A DNA stretch of 64,000 nt from Tenacibaculum sp. (GTDB lineage: Bacteria; Bacteroidota; Bacteroidia; Flavobacteriales; Flavobacteriaceae). The DNA lies in NCBI GenBank assembly GCA_018456245.1, contig JAGYHQ010000001.1, forward strand, positions 22,762 through 86,761, in the 5' to 3' direction. Shown here in pieces: positions 25,288-34,276 of this stretch. Numbering within the stretch: position 1 is the stretch's first letter; each line of letters begins with the position of its first letter. The translations under genes and the position numbers were made by a program. The notes under the pieces are model-generated. The model had not been told where the DNA came from and searched no databases. It was given only the letters and a program-made list of their open reading frames with translations.

Positions 25288-25983
25288 TTACTTTAAAATA
25301 TTTACAATTTCTTTTATGTTTAATATTGTATTATAATCTACTTCATTTTTTTGTTCCTCACTAACTTCCTCGTGAGACCAAGTGGTATGAAAAGGCACGT
25401 GTATTGCTGAAGCCCCTAATTTTACAAGTGGTAAAACGTCCGATTTTAACGAATTACCAATCATTAAAAATTCTGACGGATTAATATCTAAACGTTTAAT
25501 CATTTTTTCATAATCAGATACATTTTTTTCTGACATTACCTCAATATGATGAAAATACTTTAATAATCCTGATTTTTCCAATTTTCGTTCTTGGTCTAAT
25601 AAATCTCCTTTTGTTGCTACAATTAACCTATATTTCCCGTGTAATTCTTTTAAAACCTCTTCTACACCGTCTAATAAATCAATAGGTTTTTCAAGCATAT
25701 CTTTACCTATATCTAAAATTTTTTCTATTACTTTTTGGCTTATTTTATAATTTGATAATTCCAAAGCACTTTCAATCATTGATAGCATAAAACCTTTTAC
25801 TCCATAACCATATATATCAATATTTATAATCTCTTTTTTAAACAATTCTTGCTCAATTTTATTCTCAGTTTCATAACCTGATAACAATTTTGCGAATTGT
25901 TTTTCAGCATCTCTAAAATAAGTTTCGTTTACCCAAAGTGTATCATCGGCATCAAAAGCAATTACTTTTATATTTTTATACAT
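25288..25983 (-). CDS. HAD superfamily phosphatase
   Basis: A 231-residue cytosolic HAD hydrolase. Motif I FDADDTLW (nucleophile Asp11, acid Asp13), motif II around IVATKGD, motif III Lys in SEKNVSDYEKM and motif IV GNSLKSDVLPLVKLG are all present. The inserted helical cap (about 20-95) places it among YjjG/phosphoglycolate-like C1-capped members. The substrate is not evident. It follows manA by 16 bases on the same strand, so a sugar phosphate is possible. Confidence 0.82.
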   Translation of the reverse strand: MYKNIKVIAFDADDTLWVNETYFRDAEKQFAKLLSGYETENKIEQELFKKEIINIDIYGYGVKGFMLSMIESALELSNYKISQKVIEKILDIGKDMLEKPIDLLDGVEEVLKELHGKYRLIVATKGDLLDQERKLEKSGLLKYFHHIEVMSEKNVSDYEKMIKRLDINPSEFLMIGNSLKSDVLPLVKLGASAIHVPFHTTWSHEEVSEEQKNEVDYNTILNIKEIVNILK

Positions 25984-25999
25984 TCTTTAGTTATTTTAA

Positions 26000-26980
26000 T
26001 TATTCAATATAAACCTCTAACAATTCTACCTCTTTATTTGGTTGAATTTCAAATTCTTTTAAACTTGCTGGCACTAATAGTGTTTGTCCTATTTTTAAAG
26101 ATTCTTTATTATCTTCAATACAAAAATCTGCCTGACCTCCAACACACATATAAATTATAAAACTATCTTTTTTTGTATGATTTGCTTTATAATTATGTAT
26201 TAAATGTAAAGAATTAGTTGTAAAATATTTACAATTAACAATATTTGTAGGAACATCTTTTTTCCTCGCATAATCCTCTTTATAAGTAGGTTTTACAGAA
26301 TAATCAATTGAGTTTAAAGCCAAATCAACGTGTAATTCTCGTGATTTTCCATTCTTATCTTTTCTATTCCAATCAAAAAGCCTGTAAGTAATGTCTGATG
26401 TTTCTTGAACCTCCGCTAATAAAACCCCTGCTCCTATTGCGTGTATTCTACCTGCAGGAACCATATACACATCTCCTTTACTTACATTATCTATATTTAA
26501 TTGTTTTAAAACTTCTCCTTTTTTAAAATATTCAGAAAATGTTTGTTTGTTCGTCTGTTCAGAAAAACCAATGATTATATTACCTTTTTCATCAGAGTTT
26601 AATACATACCACATCTCAGTTTTACCCAAAGAATTATGGCGCTTTTTAGCAAGAATATCATCAGGGTGTACTTGTAAACTTAAATTTTCCTTTGCATCAA
26701 TAAATTTAATTAACAGCGGAAATTTATCACCAAAACGATCATACACCTTATTCCCGACTAAATTATGTTTATATTCTGAAACTAAACTACGTAAAGTTTT
26801 ACCTTTTAAATCACCCTTCTCTACTATTGAAATGTCTTCCCCCACATCAGATATTTCCCAACTTTCTCCAATATCATCTCTATCTGACTTTTTACCTAAC
26901 TGCTGTATAAGTTTTTTTCCACCCCAAATTTTCTCTTTTAAAATGGGGTTAAACTTTAAAAATTGATTTATCTTTTTCAT
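26000..26980 (-). CDS. manA: Mannose-6-phosphate isomerase, class I
   Basis: A 326-residue zinc enzyme interconverting mannose-6-phosphate and fructose-6-phosphate, feeding GDP-mannose and surface polysaccharides. Zinc ligands are in SLQVHPDD (Gln, His), GKTEMWYVL (Glu) and AGRIHAIG (His), with the conserved start LKEKIWGGKKL. Length matches short bacterial class I enzymes (Bacillus ManA type). It probably forms an operon with the downstream HAD phosphatase gene. Confidence 0.92.
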   Translation of the reverse strand: MKKINQFLKFNPILKEKIWGGKKLIQQLGKKSDRDDIGESWEISDVGEDISIVEKGDLKGKTLRSLVSEYKHNLVGNKVYDRFGDKFPLLIKFIDAKENLSLQVHPDDILAKKRHNSLGKTEMWYVLNSDEKGNIIIGFSEQTNKQTFSEYFKKGEVLKQLNIDNVSKGDVYMVPAGRIHAIGAGVLLAEVQETSDITYRLFDWNRKDKNGKSRELHVDLALNSIDYSVKPTYKEDYARKKDVPTNIVNCKYFTTNSLHLIHNYKANHTKKDSFIIYMCVGGQADFCIEDNKESLKIGQTLLVPASLKEFEIQPNKEVELLEVYIE

Positions 26981-27026
26981 TAAATTATAATATCCTGAAT
27001 AGGTTTATTTCTTTGTTACAATTGCT

Positions 27027-27548
27027 CTAAACGTATTCAGAGATTTTATCATACGATTTTTCAAAAATTATTTTAAACCAAATAGTGTATTTATCAGGGT
27101 TTTGTTCAATATCTTTTTTAACATCCTCTAATGGCATCCATTTAAAAGCCTCCACCTCTTCTCTATTTATTTTAGGATTATCGTTAAATTTACCTATCAT
27201 TACGTGGTCAAACTCGTGTTCTGTTAAACCATTATTAAACGGAGCTTTATAAATGAATGAAAACACCTCTTTTAACTCACAAACAAATCCCATTTCCTCT
27301 TGCAATCTACGTTTTCCTGCTTCAATATTGGTTTCTCCCTCCCTTTGATGTGAGCAACAAGTATTAGTCCATAACAATGGCGAATGATACTTTTCTTTTG
27401 CTCTTTGTTGTAACATTAACTCTCCCTTATCATTAAAAACAAAAACCGAAAAAGCCCTATGTAACAATGCCTTTTCGTGTGCTTCTATTTTTTCCATTAA
27501 TCCCACAGGATTATCTTGTTTATCAACTAATATAACTTTTTCAATCAT
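27027..27548 (-). CDS. idi: Isopentenyl-diphosphate delta-isomerase, type I
   Basis: A 173-residue Nudix-fold enzyme interconverting IPP and DMAPP for isoprenoid, quinone and carotenoid synthesis. Key residues are the catalytic Cys in WTNTCCSH, metal-binding His in LLHRAFSV, the Nudix-like EAGKRRLQEEMGF and the catalytic Glu in TEHEFDHV. Its -7 element (27553-27560) ends only four bases before the ATG, so the message is probably leaderless. Length is normal. Confidence 0.93.
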   Translation of the reverse strand: MIEKVILVDKQDNPVGLMEKIEAHEKALLHRAFSVFVFNDKGELMLQQRAKEKYHSPLLWTNTCCSHQREGETNIEAGKRRLQEEMGFVCELKEVFSFIYKAPFNNGLTEHEFDHVMIGKFNDNPKINREEVEAFKWMPLEDVKKDIEQNPDKYTIWFKIIFEKSYDKISEYV

Positions 27549-27552
27549 ATGG

Positions 27553-27560
27553 CAAATTTA
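27553..27560 (-). promoter_or_regulatory. Promoter -7 element (TAAATTTG) abutting idi
   Basis: Minus-strand TAAATTTG, exact TAnnTTTG, with four bases between it and the idi ATG. Transcription would start at or beside the start codon. Confidence 0.5.
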
Positions 27561-27621
27561 CTAAGATTGTTTTTAATGATATTTAAATTATTCTTAAACA
27601 TTTAATTTATTTCTAAAAAAC

Positions 27622-27629
27622 TATCTTTG
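27622..27629 (+). promoter_or_regulatory. Promoter -7 element (TATCTTTG) of prfC
   Basis: TATCTTTG, exact TAnnTTTG, 18 bp before the prfC ATG at 27648. Confidence 0.5.
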
Positions 27630-27647
27630 CAACCTTAATTTTTACAG

Positions 27648-29237
27648 ATGAGTTTTTTAAAAGAAATAGAAAGAAGACGTACATTCGGTATTATATCTCA
27701 CCCTGATGCTGGTAAAACAACATTAACCGAAAAACTACTATTATTTGGTGGAGCAATTAAAGAAGCTGGAGCCGTTAAAAATAACAAAATAAAAAAAGGA
27801 GCTACTTCCGATTTTATGGAAATTGAACGCCAACGTGGAATTTCTGTAGCTACATCAGTTTTAGCATTTATTTATAAGGATAAAAAAATAAATATTCTTG
27901 ATACCCCCGGGCACAAAGATTTTGCAGAAGATACATTTAGGACTTTAACCGCCGTAGATAGTGTTATAGTTGTTGTTGACGTTGCAAAAGGTGTAGAAGA
28001 ACAAACTGAAAAATTGGTAGAGGTTTGTAGAATGCGAAAAATTCCTATAATCGTATTTATTAATAAGTTAGACCGTGAGGGTAAAGATGCTTTTGATTTA
28101 TTAGATGAAGTAGAGCAAAAATTAGGATTAAAAGTTACTCCTTTAAGTTTCCCTATTGGTATGGGGTATGATTTTAAAGGAATTTATAATATTTGGGAAC
28201 AAAAACTAAATCTTTTTTCTCCTGATAATAAACAAAAAATTTCAGAAGGTGTAGAATTTAACGATATAAACAACCCTGAATTAGATAAACTTGTAGGAGA
28301 AAAATCTGCCAATACACTTAGAGATGAATTGGAAATGGTGTATGAGATATACCCTAAATTTAATCAAGAAGAATATTTAGAAGGTAATTTACAACCTGTT
28401 TTCTTTGGTTCTGCTTTAAATAATTTTGGTGTAAAAGAATTATTAGATTGCTTTATTAATATTGCTCCAAAGCCACAGCCAAAAATGTCTGATGTGCGTT
28501 TAGTAGATTCAAAAGAAGATAAATTAACCGGTTTTGTATTTAAAATACATGCTAATATGGATCCCAAACATCGTGACCGTTTGGCATTCATTAAAATCGT
28601 ATCGGGTACTTTTAAACGAAATGCCCCTTACTTGCACACTCGTTTAGGTAAAAAAATGAAATTTTCAAGTCCTAACACCTTTTTTGCCGAAAAGAAAGAA
28701 ATTGTTGATGAATCATTCGCTGGAGATATTGTAGGTTTACACGACACAGGAAATTTTAAAATAGGAGATACATTAACCGAAGGAGAACAACTAAACTTTA
28801 AAGGAATACCAAGTTTTTCACCCGAACATTTTAGATATGTTAATAATGCCGACCCTTTAAAATCAAAACAATTATACAAAGGTTTAGACCAGTTAATGGA
28901 CGAAGGTGTGGCTCAATTATTTACAATGGAAATGAACGGTAGAAAAATTGTAGGTACTGTTGGTGCTTTACAATATGAAGTAATTCAATACCGATTAGAA
29001 CACGAATACGGGGCAAAATGTACATATGAAAATATTTCAGTACATAAAGCTTGTTGGGTACAACCTGAAGACCCTAAAAATGACGAGTTTAAAGAATTTA
29101 AACAATTAAAACAACGTTATTTAGCAAGAGATAAACAAGGACAATTAGTATTTTTGGCTGATTCTGCTTTTACAATACAGATGACACAACAGAAATTCCC
29201 TACAGTGAAACTACATTTTACCAGTGAATTTGATTAA
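27648..29237 (+). CDS. prfC: Peptide chain release factor 3
   Basis: A 529-residue translational GTPase that recycles release factors 1 and 2 after termination. G1 is SHPDAGKTTL, G2 falls in QRGISVATSV, G3 is DTPGHKDF and G4 is NKLD, followed by the beta-barrel domain II and the RF3 C-terminal domain (VGTVGALQYEVIQYRL). Length is standard. It is followed 31 bases later by the PPIase fusion gene, which has its own -7 element. Confidence 0.95.
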   Translation: MSFLKEIERRRTFGIISHPDAGKTTLTEKLLLFGGAIKEAGAVKNNKIKKGATSDFMEIERQRGISVATSVLAFIYKDKKINILDTPGHKDFAEDTFRTLTAVDSVIVVVDVAKGVEEQTEKLVEVCRMRKIPIIVFINKLDREGKDAFDLLDEVEQKLGLKVTPLSFPIGMGYDFKGIYNIWEQKLNLFSPDNKQKISEGVEFNDINNPELDKLVGEKSANTLRDELEMVYEIYPKFNQEEYLEGNLQPVFFGSALNNFGVKELLDCFINIAPKPQPKMSDVRLVDSKEDKLTGFVFKIHANMDPKHRDRLAFIKIVSGTFKRNAPYLHTRLGKKMKFSSPNTFFAEKKEIVDESFAGDIVGLHDTGNFKIGDTLTEGEQLNFKGIPSFSPEHFRYVNNADPLKSKQLYKGLDQLMDEGVAQLFTMEMNGRKIVGTVGALQYEVIQYRLEHEYGAKCTYENISVHKACWVQPEDPKNDEFKEFKQLKQRYLARDKQGQLVFLADSAFTIQMTQQKFPTVKLHFTSEFD

Positions 29238-29244
29238 AAAATAT

Positions 29245-29252
29245 TAACTTTG
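29245..29252 (+). promoter_or_regulatory. Promoter -7 element (TAACTTTG) of the PPIase gene
   Basis: TAACTTTG, exact TAnnTTTG, 16 bp before the ATG at 29269 and just after the prfC stop. Confidence 0.45.
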
Positions 29253-29268
29253 CCGTCATAAAAAACAA

Positions 29269-30207
29269 ATGATTAAAATGGAAAACGGAATTTACGCAAA
29301 ATTCACTACTCAAAGAGGTAGTATATTAGTAAAATTAGAACACGAAAAAACACCAGGTACAGTAGGTAACTTTGTTGCTTTAGCTGAAGGTGATATGTTT
29401 AACAAAGCTAAACCACAAGGAAAACCTTTTTATAACGGATTAAGATTTCATAGAGTAATTGCTGATTTTATGATACAAGGAGGGTGCCCTGAAGGTACAG
29501 GTATGGGTAACCCTGGATATGAGTTTGATGATGAAATTCATCCTGATTTAAAACATGATGCACCAGGTAAATTATCAATGGCAAATTCAGGACCAAATAC
29601 AAATGGTTCTCAATTTTTTATTACACACGTTGAAACTCCTTGGTTAGACGGTAAACACACTGTTTTCGGTAATGTTATTGAAGGGCAAGAAGTTGTTGAT
29701 ACTGTTCAACAAGATGATGAAATGAGAGTTGAAATTTTAAGAGTTGGTGAAGAGGCTGAAAAATGGAATGCAATTGAAGCATTTAGAGTTTTTGACGGAG
29801 AAAGAGAAAAACGCAAAGAGGAAGAAAAACTTAAACAACAAAAATTATTAGACGAAGTTGCTGCAGGATATGATGAAACTGAATCTGGTTTACGTTATAA
29901 AGTTCTACAAAAAGGAGAAGGTAAAAAAGTAAAGAAAGGCGATAATATTTCTGTTCATTATAAAGGGCAGTTATTAGACGGTACTGTATTTGATTCTTCA
30001 TACAAAAGAAAACAACCTATTGACCTTACTATTGGTGTTGGGCAAGTAATTAAAGGTTGGGACGAAGGTATTACATTATTAAACCAAGGAGATAAAGCTC
30101 GTTTAGTAATTCCTTCTGATTTAGCCTACGGAAAAGCAGGTGCTGGAGGAGTTATTCCACCTAATGCAACCTTAATTTTTGATATTGAAGTTATGGACAT
30201 TAAATAA
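29269..30207 (+). CDS. Cyclophilin-FKBP fusion peptidyl-prolyl isomerase
   Basis: A 312-residue protein with two unrelated PPIase domains. Residues about 8-165 are a cyclophilin ([39 protein letters not shown]). A charged helix-rich linker (about 166-205) leads to an FKBP domain at 215-312 ([46 protein letters not shown]). Active-site residues of both appear intact. There is no signal peptide, so it should act in the cytosol on nascent or folding proteins. Cyclophilin-FKBP fusions have been noted in flavobacteria and few other groups. The start could be the second ATG at 29278. Confidence 0.92.
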   Translation: MIKMENGIYAKFTTQRGSILVKLEHEKTPGTVGNFVALAEGDMFNKAKPQGKPFYNGLRFHRVIADFMIQGGCPEGTGMGNPGYEFDDEIHPDLKHDAPGKLSMANSGPNTNGSQFFITHVETPWLDGKHTVFGNVIEGQEVVDTVQQDDEMRVEILRVGEEAEKWNAIEAFRVFDGEREKRKEEEKLKQQKLLDEVAAGYDETESGLRYKVLQKGEGKKVKKGDNISVHYKGQLLDGTVFDSSYKRKQPIDLTIGVGQVIKGWDEGITLLNQGDKARLVIPSDLAYGKAGAGGVIPPNATLIFDIEVMDIK

Positions 30208-30225
30208 ATTAAAGTAAATAAGCTA

Positions 30226-30263
30226 AAAAAAGCTGTTTAAACCTTAGTTTAAACAGCTTTTTT
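30226..30263. terminator. Bidirectional intrinsic terminator
   Basis: A 17-bp perfect stem (30226-30242 with 30247-30263; core AGCTGTTTAAAC) with loop CTTA and T-runs on both exits, between the convergent PPIase and YqaE/Pmp3 genes. Confidence 0.88.
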
Positions 30264-30270
30264 ATTTTTT

Positions 30271-30435
30271 TTAAATTTGATATCTTGGGTTATTTAAAAT
30301 TACTAACGCTCCTATAACACCAGGTACCCAACCACATAACGTAAGTAAAAAAACAATAATAAATGAACCACATCCTTTATCTATAACAGATAATGGAGGA
30401 AAGAAAATTGCTAATAATACTCTGAGTATACTCAT
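30271..30435 (-). CDS. YqaE/Pmp3 family small membrane protein
   Basis: A 54-residue gene found by translating the gap. The protein starts MSILRVLLAIFFPPLSVIDK and continues with a GCG turn, a second hydrophobic segment and the ending PGVIGALVILNNPRYQI. This is the full Pmp3/YqaE layout: two TM helices, the FFPP motif, and WVPG before the second half. Homologues (yeast Pmp3, plant RCI2) affect membrane potential and salt tolerance; the bacterial role is unclear. It ends beside a strong shared terminator. Confidence 0.9.
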   Translation of the reverse strand: MSILRVLLAIFFPPLSVIDKGCGSFIIVFLLTLCGWVPGVIGALVILNNPRYQI

Positions 30436-30498
30436 ATAATAATTTTGGTTTACTAAAATAAGACTGTTATTTTAATATTTTGTTACAAAAAACGTGCC

Positions 30499-31671
30499 CT
30501 AAATTTTATTAAGTATTCTTTTAGGAAGTCCTTTTTTATTTAGTAAAATAGCAGTTGTTTTATATTGAACAAATGCCTTTGTTACATATAAATACCCTTT
30601 ATGGTCATTTTTTGTACCCCAAGAATTTTTTACAATATAATATTCTTTTCCGTTTTGGTCTTTTGCTAAACCTACTATTTGCATTCCGTGGTCATCAGTA
30701 GTTGTGTAATTATCAAAAGCCTCTTGCCTCATTTCATCAGTAATTACACGTTCTTTTTGTGGTTTATTAAATAATTCTTCTCTTTCTTCCTTACTCATAT
30801 CAGTATATTCTTTTTTAGGAACAAATGCCACACCGTTTTTCCAACTGAAATATTTTTCACTAACATCTGTTGCCCAACCTACTGTGTACCCTTCTTTTAA
30901 GGCATTATCAATAACATCGGTTAAATCTTTTGTTGTTACGTTAAATGTATAATCAAAACTCCAATTATCAGGTACTGGGAAAAATACAAATTCATATAAA
31001 GGCTCTGCAGGAATTGCACTTAATTCTATATAATCTTTGGCATTTAATCCAATAACCTCTTTTGCGAATGATTTAGGTGTGTAAACTTTTCCGTTATAAA
31101 AAAATGATTCAGGTACTTTTCCTAAATAAGTATCTAAAACTGCGGTAAAAGCAGGTAACCAATTTTTAGTAAGTTTTCCGTTTTTATTTTTAATAATTCC
31201 GTCAAGCATTCCTTTTAAAATTGATTGCATTTCAGCAAAACGGTTAATTTTTGTACCGTAATTTAACCCCGTATATTCTAAGTAAGGAACAGCCCCATAT
31301 TTATCAAGAATATTAACAACATCATGTAGCTGACCACCGTCTCCCCAAGATAAATGTCCGTGCATTTTTACATAATTTCTCGCTTTTTCAATATAAGTAC
31401 ATCTAGCTGTATAAATTTCAGAAATATCAACAGGTTGTTTACCTTTTTTAATCATTTCTGATTCTAAAAAAGAGTTACCTGAATAACTCCAACAAGTTCC
31501 GCTACTCCCTTGGTTTTTTACAGGATTATGGGTTAAGTTAATAATTGTTGTAAACTTAAATCCTTCTTTAGATTTTTCTGATTTGTTTTTAGATAAAGAG
31601 TTTACTAAATCATCTTGTGCAAAAAGTGATGCCCCTAATAAAAGTGAAATTGATAAAAATATTCGTTTCAT
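30499..31671 (-). CDS. Exported C1 (bleomycin hydrolase/PepC-like) peptidase
   Basis: A 390-residue papain-fold cysteine peptidase. The catalytic set is complete: Gln54 and Cys60 in NQGSSGTCWSYSG, His328 in TDDHGMQIVG and Asn349 in VKNSWGT. The signal peptide MKRIFLSISLLLGASLFAQ indicates secretion, unlike cytosolic PepC. It is shorter than usual bleomycin hydrolases (about 440-450). I use the ATG at 31671 because the upstream in-frame TTG at 31698 lies inside a TATATTTG promoter box. It likely degrades peptides in the periplasm. Confidence 0.88.
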   Translation of the reverse strand: MKRIFLSISLLLGASLFAQDDLVNSLSKNKSEKSKEGFKFTTIINLTHNPVKNQGSSGTCWSYSGNSFLESEMIKKGKQPVDISEIYTARCTYIEKARNYVKMHGHLSWGDGGQLHDVVNILDKYGAVPYLEYTGLNYGTKINRFAEMQSILKGMLDGIIKNKNGKLTKNWLPAFTAVLDTYLGKVPESFFYNGKVYTPKSFAKEVIGLNAKDYIELSAIPAEPLYEFVFFPVPDNWSFDYTFNVTTKDLTDVIDNALKEGYTVGWATDVSEKYFSWKNGVAFVPKKEYTDMSKEEREELFNKPQKERVITDEMRQEAFDNYTTTDDHGMQIVGLAKDQNGKEYYIVKNSWGTKNDHKGYLYVTKAFVQYKTTAILLNKKGLPKRILNKI

Positions 31672-31695
31672 AATTAAAATTTTAAATAATGTTTT

Positions 31696-31703
31696 CAAAT
31701 ATA
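31696..31703 (-). promoter_or_regulatory. Promoter -7 element (TATATTTG) of the C1 peptidase gene
   Basis: Minus-strand TATATTTG, exact TAnnTTTG, 24 bp before the ATG at 31671. It decides the start: the alternative TTG at 31698 overlaps this box and would be upstream of the transcript. Confidence 0.6.
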
Positions 31704-31720
31704 CTGTTTTATAAATATGT

Positions 31721-32722
31721 TTAATGCATAATCTTAAACAACAATTCTTTTAAAATATCAGAATGTGTTTGATTTGCTCCTACCCCTTTACTTTTAACGT
31801 CTGCCTCACGCAGTAAAGTAATAATTTGAGACACTTTTCTCATCGGGTAGTTTTTTGATGCCTCAACGTAATCTCCAACAAAATAAGGATTTACCCCCAA
31901 CGCTTTTGCTACCGATATTTTAGATTTATCTTTTAAACCATGATACTGCAAAAGCTGAGTGAAAAAACTATTTAACAATGAAATAGTAACCACCAAAGGA
32001 TTATCTTTTGGATTTTGAGCAAAATAATTAATAATTCTGTTAGCCTTTACAACATTTAATTGCCCAATTGCTTTACGTAATTCAAAATTATTAAAGTCTT
32101 TTGAAATTCCTATATTTTCCTCTATATGCCCAGCATTAATAATAGTATTTTCTTGTAAAACTGATGTTAACTTGTTAAGTTCATTTGCTATTTTCGTTAA
32201 ATCCGTCCCCAAAAACTCAACTAACATTTGTGATGCTTTTGGCTCTATTTTATATTTTTTACCTGATAAAACCCTTACTATCCAATCAGCTACTTGGTTT
32301 TCATATAGTTTTTTACTTTCATAAATAAGTCCGTTTTTCGCTATTACTTTATATAATTTCTTACGTTTATCAAGTTTTTTATATTTATAATTAAGCACCA
32401 AAACCGTTGTTTGATGCGGATTTTCAGCATAACTTTCTAATTTATCAATAGTCTTGCTTAAATCTTGTGCTTCCTTTACAATTATTACTTGGCGTTCTGC
32501 CATCATTGGGTATCTTTTTGCCGACCCCACAATATCTTCAACCGATACATCTCTACCATACAGCACAAGCTGGTCAAACCCTTTATCTGCCTCATTTAAA
32601 ACATTTTCTTCAATAAAACCGGAAATTTTATCAATATAATATGGCTCCTCGCCCATTAATAAATAAATAGGTTTTAAATTTCCATTTTTAATATCTTCTA
32701 CAATATTTTTTATTTCGTTCAT
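31721..32722 (-). CDS. holA: DNA polymerase III delta subunit
   Basis: A 333-residue clamp-loader subunit that opens the beta sliding clamp during replication. The N-terminal ATPase-like fold has LMGEEPYYIDKISGFI and QVIIVKEAQDL, followed by the lid and collar domains (FLGTDLTKIANELNKL; ANQTHSDILKELLFKIM at the end). Length is typical. Its start lies 62 bp from the divergent HsdR-N gene. Confidence 0.9.
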   Translation of the reverse strand: MNEIKNIVEDIKNGNLKPIYLLMGEEPYYIDKISGFIEENVLNEADKGFDQLVLYGRDVSVEDIVGSAKRYPMMAERQVIIVKEAQDLSKTIDKLESYAENPHQTTVLVLNYKYKKLDKRKKLYKVIAKNGLIYESKKLYENQVADWIVRVLSGKKYKIEPKASQMLVEFLGTDLTKIANELNKLTSVLQENTIINAGHIEENIGISKDFNNFELRKAIGQLNVVKANRIINYFAQNPKDNPLVVTISLLNSFFTQLLQYHGLKDKSKISVAKALGVNPYFVGDYVEASKNYPMRKVSQIITLLREADVKSKGVGANQTHSDILKELLFKIMH

Positions 32723-32758
32723 AAAACATTTTTAACTAATTCCTTAAACGGACTTTAT

Positions 32759-32766
32759 TATATTTG
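32759..32766 (+). promoter_or_regulatory. Promoter -7 element (TATATTTG) of the HsdR-N gene
   Basis: TATATTTG, exact TAnnTTTG, 18 bp before the ATG at 32785. It overlaps an in-frame TTG at 32764 and so argues for the ATG as the true start. Confidence 0.6.
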
Positions 32767-32784
32767 TTGCATTATTTTTACAGA

Positions 32785-33234
32785 ATGCAAAAACTTAATC
32801 TTCCAACATACAAATTCAACCTCAAAAATAGTGAAAAACATACGCTTATTTTTGATGAATTACGAAAAAAATATATAGTTTTAACTCCTGAAGAATGGGT
32901 TAGGCAACATTTTGTTAAGTTTTTAATTAATGAAAAAAAATACCCAGTATCATTAATTGCTATTGAAAAACAGATTAAAATTAATAATTTAAACAAAAGG
33001 ACTGATATTCTTATTTTTTCAAAAGAGGGGTTGCCAAATATTATTGTTGAATGCAAAGCACCACATATTAAAATAACACAAGATACTTTTGACCAAATTG
33101 CCCGTTACAACCTAAAATTAAAGGCTAATTATTTAATTGTAACCAACGGATTACAACATTATTATTGCCAATTAAACGCAAATGAACAGAGTTATATTTT
33201 TTTAAAAGATATTCCTTCATATAATAAATTGTAA
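32785..33234 (+). CDS. Stand-alone HsdR N-terminal-like PD-(D/E)XK domain protein
   Basis: A 149-residue protein matching the N-terminal nuclease domain of type I restriction subunit R. Motifs are EEWVRQHFVKFLI, then the nuclease core KRTDILIF (Asp) and PNIIVECKAP (Glu-x-Lys), and RYNLKLKANYLIVTNG. No methylase, specificity subunit or helicase is nearby, so this is an orphan domain common in Bacteroidota and not evidence of a restriction system. The glycosyltransferase gene starts 10 bases after its stop. A structural or repair nuclease role is possible but unknown. Confidence 0.82.
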   Translation: MQKLNLPTYKFNLKNSEKHTLIFDELRKKYIVLTPEEWVRQHFVKFLINEKKYPVSLIAIEKQIKINNLNKRTDILIFSKEGLPNIIVECKAPHIKITQDTFDQIARYNLKLKANYLIVTNGLQHYYCQLNANEQSYIFLKDIPSYNKL

Positions 33235-33244
33235 TTTTGTAATA

Positions 33245-34240
33245 TTGAAAACAGCAATAGTCATATTAAATTGGAACGGAAGAAAACTACTTGAACAGTT
33301 TTTGCCATCTATCATTGAAAATAATTCAAATGATGCTGAAATTTATGTGGCTGACAATAATTCAACCGATACTTCAATTGATTTTGTTAGGAAAAATTTT
33401 CCTACTGTAAAAATTGTAAAAAACGAATCTAATGGCGGATATGCAAAAGGTTATAATGACGCTTTAAAACATATAAAAGCCGATATTTATTGCTTAATTA
33501 ATTCAGATATTGAAGTTACAAAAAATTGGTTACCTCCTATTTTAGAAGTTTTTAAAAACGAAGAGAATACAACAATAATTCAACCTAAATTATTAGATTT
33601 TAAAGATAAAACTAAATTTGAATATGCAGGTGCAGGTGGTGGTTTTATAGATAAATTTGGCTACCCATATTGCCGTGGACGCATTTTTAATACTATTGAA
33701 ACCGACAACAAACAATTTAATGATATTACAGAAATTTTTTGGGCATCAGGCGCTTGTTTATTTATTAGAAGTGAAGTTTTTCATAAACTAAACGGATTTG
33801 ATGAAGACTATTTTGCTCATCAAGAAGAAATTGATTTATGTTGGAGGGCAAAAAACAATGGTTATAATATTAAATATGTTGGAAACTCTACTGTTTATCA
33901 CGTAGGTGGAGCTACTTTACAAGAAAGCAACCCTCATAAAACATATTTAAACTTTAGAAATAGTCTATTCAATATTTTAAAAAATACACCAAGTAAAACA
34001 TTAATATTTGTTATTTTAACTCGGTTAATTTTAGACGGAATTGCAGGAATAAAATTTATAATAGAACTTAAACCTATTCATTTTTGGTCTATTTTAAAAG
34101 CCCATTTTAGTTTTTATAAAAACTTACCTAAATTTGTAAAAAAGAGAAAAAAACTACAACAAAAATCGGGCTATTACAAACATAAATCTATAGTTTGGCA
34201 GTATTTTATTTTAGGTAAAAAAATGTTTAAAGATTTGTAA
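33245..34240 (+). CDS. Family 2 glycosyltransferase
   Basis: A 331-residue GT2 (GT-A fold) enzyme. It has the nucleotide-sugar site (VILNWNGRKLL; DNNSTD), the DXD-type metal motif in LINSDIE, the acceptor-region FWASGACLFIRSEVF and the catalytic EEIDLCWRAK. A C-terminal hydrophobic segment (about 252-272) may anchor it to the membrane. It is rhamnosyltransferase-like and probably adds sugars to surface glycans. The start appears to be TTG at 33245, as no in-frame ATG precedes the conserved KTAIVILNWNG. Confidence 0.88.
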   Translation: MKTAIVILNWNGRKLLEQFLPSIIENNSNDAEIYVADNNSTDTSIDFVRKNFPTVKIVKNESNGGYAKGYNDALKHIKADIYCLINSDIEVTKNWLPPILEVFKNEENTTIIQPKLLDFKDKTKFEYAGAGGGFIDKFGYPYCRGRIFNTIETDNKQFNDITEIFWASGACLFIRSEVFHKLNGFDEDYFAHQEEIDLCWRAKNNGYNIKYVGNSTVYHVGGATLQESNPHKTYLNFRNSLFNILKNTPSKTLIFVILTRLILDGIAGIKFIIELKPIHFWSILKAHFSFYKNLPKFVKKRKKLQQKSGYYKHKSIVWQYFILGKKMFKDL

Positions 34241-34276
34241 TTTACATAAAACCCTACCTATAAAACTATAAGTAGT

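Noticed and set aside
32785..33234. Type I restriction-modification system
   Set aside because: Only the small HsdR N-terminal-like domain is present; no helicase, methylase or specificity genes lie nearby.
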